From contig DATEVB010000221.1 of assembly GCA_035282865.1 (NCBI GenBank), positions 1 through 23,154 of the forward strand: DNA of 23,154 nucleotides, given 5' to 3'. The notes beneath the pieces were generated by a model that ran no database searches, had not been told where the DNA came from, and was given only the letters and a program-made list of their open reading frames with translations. The translations under genes were made by a program, and so were the position numbers. Numbering within the stretch: the first letter of the stretch is position 1; every line of letters begins with the position of its first letter. Source of the DNA: UBA4744 sp035282865. Lineage in GTDB: Bacteria > Actinomycetota > Acidimicrobiia > Spongiisociales > UBA4744. Shown piece by piece: positions 22,039-23,154 of this stretch.

Positions 22039-22064
22039 GGCTCACCGCAGGTGAGCCTCTTTCT
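22039..22064 (+). terminator. Intrinsic terminator of the serS-ubiE operon
   Basis: GGCTCACC / GCA / GGTGAGCC (22039-22057) is a perfect eight-pair stem with a three-base loop, followed by TCTTTCTT. It lies 71 bases past the methyltransferase stop. Confidence 0.85.
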
Positions 22065-22276
22065 TGACCGTACCGGTGGAACACCCGGTGCCGGCCTCCA
22101 GATCGTCTCAGAAGCGCTCGCCGTCACCGAGCCGGTGGTGGTGGCACGGATGGGCTGCATAGTCGGCACCGCAGCGCGGACCCAGCCCATGGCGTCGGCG
22201 CAGTGCGCAGTTCTCGCCTCCATGCCGGGCAGCCATTCGGGGCGCGTCGGTAGTCGTACAACAGGGCATTCCTGGG

Positions 22277-22305
22277 CGAGTGCATCGAGACGCACTCGTT
22301 TTCTT
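22277..22305 (+). terminator. Second hairpin with T-rich tail
   Basis: CGAGTGC / ATCGAGAC / GCACTCG (22277-22298) is a seven-pair stem followed by TTTTCTT. It would act as a plus-strand terminator, although no plus-strand gene directly precedes it. It may be a back-up terminator. Confidence 0.55.
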
Positions 22306-22333
22306 GACCGTGCACCTGCCGTCGAATGCCGCT

Positions 22334-22351
22334 ACCCGGCGCTTGCCGGGT
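22334..22351 (-). terminator. Hairpin downstream of the SRP RNA
   Basis: ACCCGGC / loop / GCCGGGT is a perfect seven-pair stem with a four-base loop, 11 bases past the SRP RNA 3' end on the minus strand. No T-run follows, so termination or 3'-end processing is uncertain. Confidence 0.4.
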
Positions 22352-22361
22352 CGCCGGCTCC

Positions 22362-22458
22362 AGCCAGGCGCTCCTGCGGCACCCGGGGCTGAGCGCTTAG
22401 GGCTGCTTCCTTCCGGACCTGACCCGGTTCACGGAGTCCCGCCGCGCAGGACCCGGCC
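22362..22458 (-). ncRNA. ffs: Small bacterial signal recognition particle RNA (4.5S-type)
   Basis: The minus strand holds the universally conserved SRP apical loop, GGTCAGGTCCGGAAGGAAGC followed by AGCC, which binds Ffh. The ends pair: GGCCGGG (22458-22452) with CCTGGCT (22368-22362, two G.U pairs) and TCCTGC with GCAGGA, giving an RNA of about 97 bases without an Alu domain, the common actinobacterial form. With Ffh and FtsY it delivers ribosomes making membrane proteins to the translocon. It lies downstream of tRNA-Ser on the same strand. The ends are estimated from pairing. Confidence 0.93.
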
Positions 22459-22484
22459 TTCAACGCTGCGTGCTCGGTGCTGAC

Positions 22485-22517
22485 CCGAATGGCGGTCACC
22501 CTCGGGCAGGGATTCGG
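22485..22517 (-). other. Structured leader hairpin upstream of the SRP RNA
   Basis: On the minus strand CCGAAT (22517-22512) pairs with ATTCGG (22490-22485), and inside it CCCT pairs with AGGG. A further stem, GGGTGC / GTACCC, lies about 25 bases upstream. If transcription starts upstream, these would be part of a precursor leader that is processed off. Confidence 0.35.
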
Positions 22518-22750
22518 CCCCGCTTGTAGAGGTTTTCGGGTACAGGGCACCCCTAGCGCCCCGCCTAGCACGATCGGGGAGAAGGGTACTACGTACCGCG
22601 CCTTGCGATGAGTCGTCGGCCGGACGGTCTGGTGACGCCGCACCCCGGCGCTCTCCGCCTTGGCTACCGGCCAACAACCAGGCAACTGATGCAGCGGAAC
22701 ACCAAATCTGGAGATTCAAATTGAAAACCGGTTCTTCGAAGCGGGTTTCG

Positions 22751-22844
22751 TGGCGGAGGGAGAGGGATTGGAACCCTCGAGGGCGGGTAAACGCCCTACG
22801 GCATTTCGAGTGCCGCGCACTAGGCCGGACTATGCGATCCCTCC
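22751..22844 (-). tRNA. tRNA-Ser (anticodon CGA), CCA encoded
   Basis: This is a class II tRNA on the minus strand. The acceptor GGAGGGA (22844-22838) pairs perfectly with TCCCTCC (22761-22755), the discriminator is G at 22754, and the encoded CCA is 22753-22751. The anticodon stem CGGCA/TGCCG has the loop CTCGAAA, giving CGA. There is a long variable arm (AGGGCG...CGCCCT) and a GGTTCCAATCC T-loop. Confidence 0.96.
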
Positions 22845-22854
22845 GATGCCGAGG

Positions 22855-22860
22855 ATTGTA
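22855..22860 (-). promoter_or_regulatory. -10 element for tRNA-Ser
   Basis: TACAAT on the minus strand lies 10 bases upstream of the mature 5' end. A weak -35 (TCTTTG) is 17 bases further up. Confidence 0.5.
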
Positions 22861-22929
22861 CCGTGGCCACGTCCGGCCAAAGAAGCGGGCGGAGTGACAG
22901 AATGGCACCGATGAGGCGAGGAGCAGCGG

Positions 22930-23154
22930 GTGGGTGGTGAGATTCGATCAGAGGTCGGTCGCTTGCAGGCGGTGATCGTGCATCGCCCTGATCTGGAACT
23001 ACACCATTTGACTCCAGGCAACAAGGATGAGTTGCTCTTCGACGAGTTGGTGTGGGTCGAGAAGGCGCGTGAGGAGCACGAAACGTTCAGCGCCACCATC
23101 AGCGGTTCCGGGGCGCAGGTTCTGTATTTGGCAACGCTGCTGGAGGAAGTGCTC
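22930..23154 (+). CDS. arcA: Arginine deiminase (N-terminal part, cut by window edge)
   Basis: Seventy-five codons are present from a GTG start at 22930, with AGGAG about six bases upstream, to the window end. The start EVGRLQAVIVHRPDLELHHL, then TPGNKDELLFDELVWV and KAREEHETF, matches the N-terminus of arginine deiminases, including the Asp of the NKDELLFD substrate-binding loop. The enzyme hydrolyses arginine to citrulline and ammonia, the first step of the arginine deiminase pathway that yields ATP through carbamate kinase. The catalytic Cys and His lie beyond the window. Downstream arc genes cannot be seen. Confidence 0.9.
   Translation, partial: MGGEIRSEVGRLQAVIVHRPDLELHHLTPGNKDELLFDELVWVEKAREEHETFSATISGSGAQVLYLATLLEEVL

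Larger units (their letters stand above)
21968..22361. other. Gene-poor stretch after the serS operon
   Basis: In about 390 bases I find no supported gene. It contains a tandem 7-base repeat (22010-22037), two hairpins with identical downstream 12-mers (22039-22071 and 22277-22311), and a third hairpin at 22334-22351 next to the SRP RNA 3' end. A minus-strand frame (22295 to 21558) reads through all of this and into the methyltransferase gene; I regard it as a GC-rich shadow. Confidence 0.45.

Noticed and set aside
21558..22295. 245-residue minus-strand frame
   Set aside because: It is antisense to the UbiE-type gene for much of its length and crosses two hairpins and a tandem repeat, with no recognisable domain.
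22036..22392. 118-residue plus-strand frame after the serS operon
   Set aside because: It starts in the terminator, crosses a second hairpin and enters the antisense of the SRP RNA.
1..23154. CRISPR array or complete insertion sequence
   Set aside because: No regularly spaced repeats and no transposase with terminal inverted repeats were seen.

Overview
The window looks like the chromosome of an actinobacterium, most likely an uncultured member of the Acidimicrobiia or a close relative. It is GC-rich and densely coded. It carries the actinobacterial block crgA - trpG/pabA - pknB - pbpA - rodA - pstP - fhaB - fhaA - tRNA-Leu, which in mycobacteria lies near the replication origin. The lineage is inferred from gene content and order; I ran no search.

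Positions 1 to about 8700 form a loosely packed accessory region. It holds the start of a padR repressor gene with a promoter/operator palindrome, a PLP-dependent group II decarboxylase gene between two copies of a hairpin repeat, a GNAT acetyltransferase gene, the 3' remnant of a methyltransferase gene, an ECF sigma factor with its membrane partner, a tyrosine recombinase pseudogene with two separate lesions, a VapBC45-like toxin-antitoxin pair, and a LysE-type exporter. About 600 bases without a convincing gene follow, up to the terminator and 3' end of tRNA-Ile(GAT). The dead recombinase, the toxin-antitoxin pair, the gene remnant and the tRNA boundary together suggest an old, decaying genomic island.

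Positions 8735 to 11825 are housekeeping: divergent tRNA-Ile(GAT) and tRNA-Ala(TGC), an acetyl-CoA acetyltransferase gene followed by a small membrane protein with a putative zinc site, crgA, and a glutamine amidotransferase gene (trpG/pabA). Positions 11951 to 18409 are one minus-strand operon, read fhaA-fhaB-pstP-rodA-pbpA-pknB, with overlapping stop/start codons at most junctions. It couples Ser/Thr phospho-signalling (kinase, phosphatase, two FHA readers) to peptidoglycan synthesis (SEDS polymerase and class B PBP). Only one kinase is present here; the pknA seen in mycobacteria is absent from this position.

Positions 18518 to 21967 read rightward: tRNA-Leu(CAG), then a CARDB-domain membrane protein whose likely GTG start lies one base after the tRNA's encoded CCA, then a DUF4446 protein, seryl-tRNA synthetase and a UbiE/MenG-type methyltransferase, all closely coupled. 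A terminator and a gene-poor stretch with unusual short repeats follow. The right end has the small SRP RNA and tRNA-Ser(CGA) on the minus strand and the first 75 codons of an arginine deiminase gene on the plus strand. I saw no CRISPR array and no complete insertion sequence.
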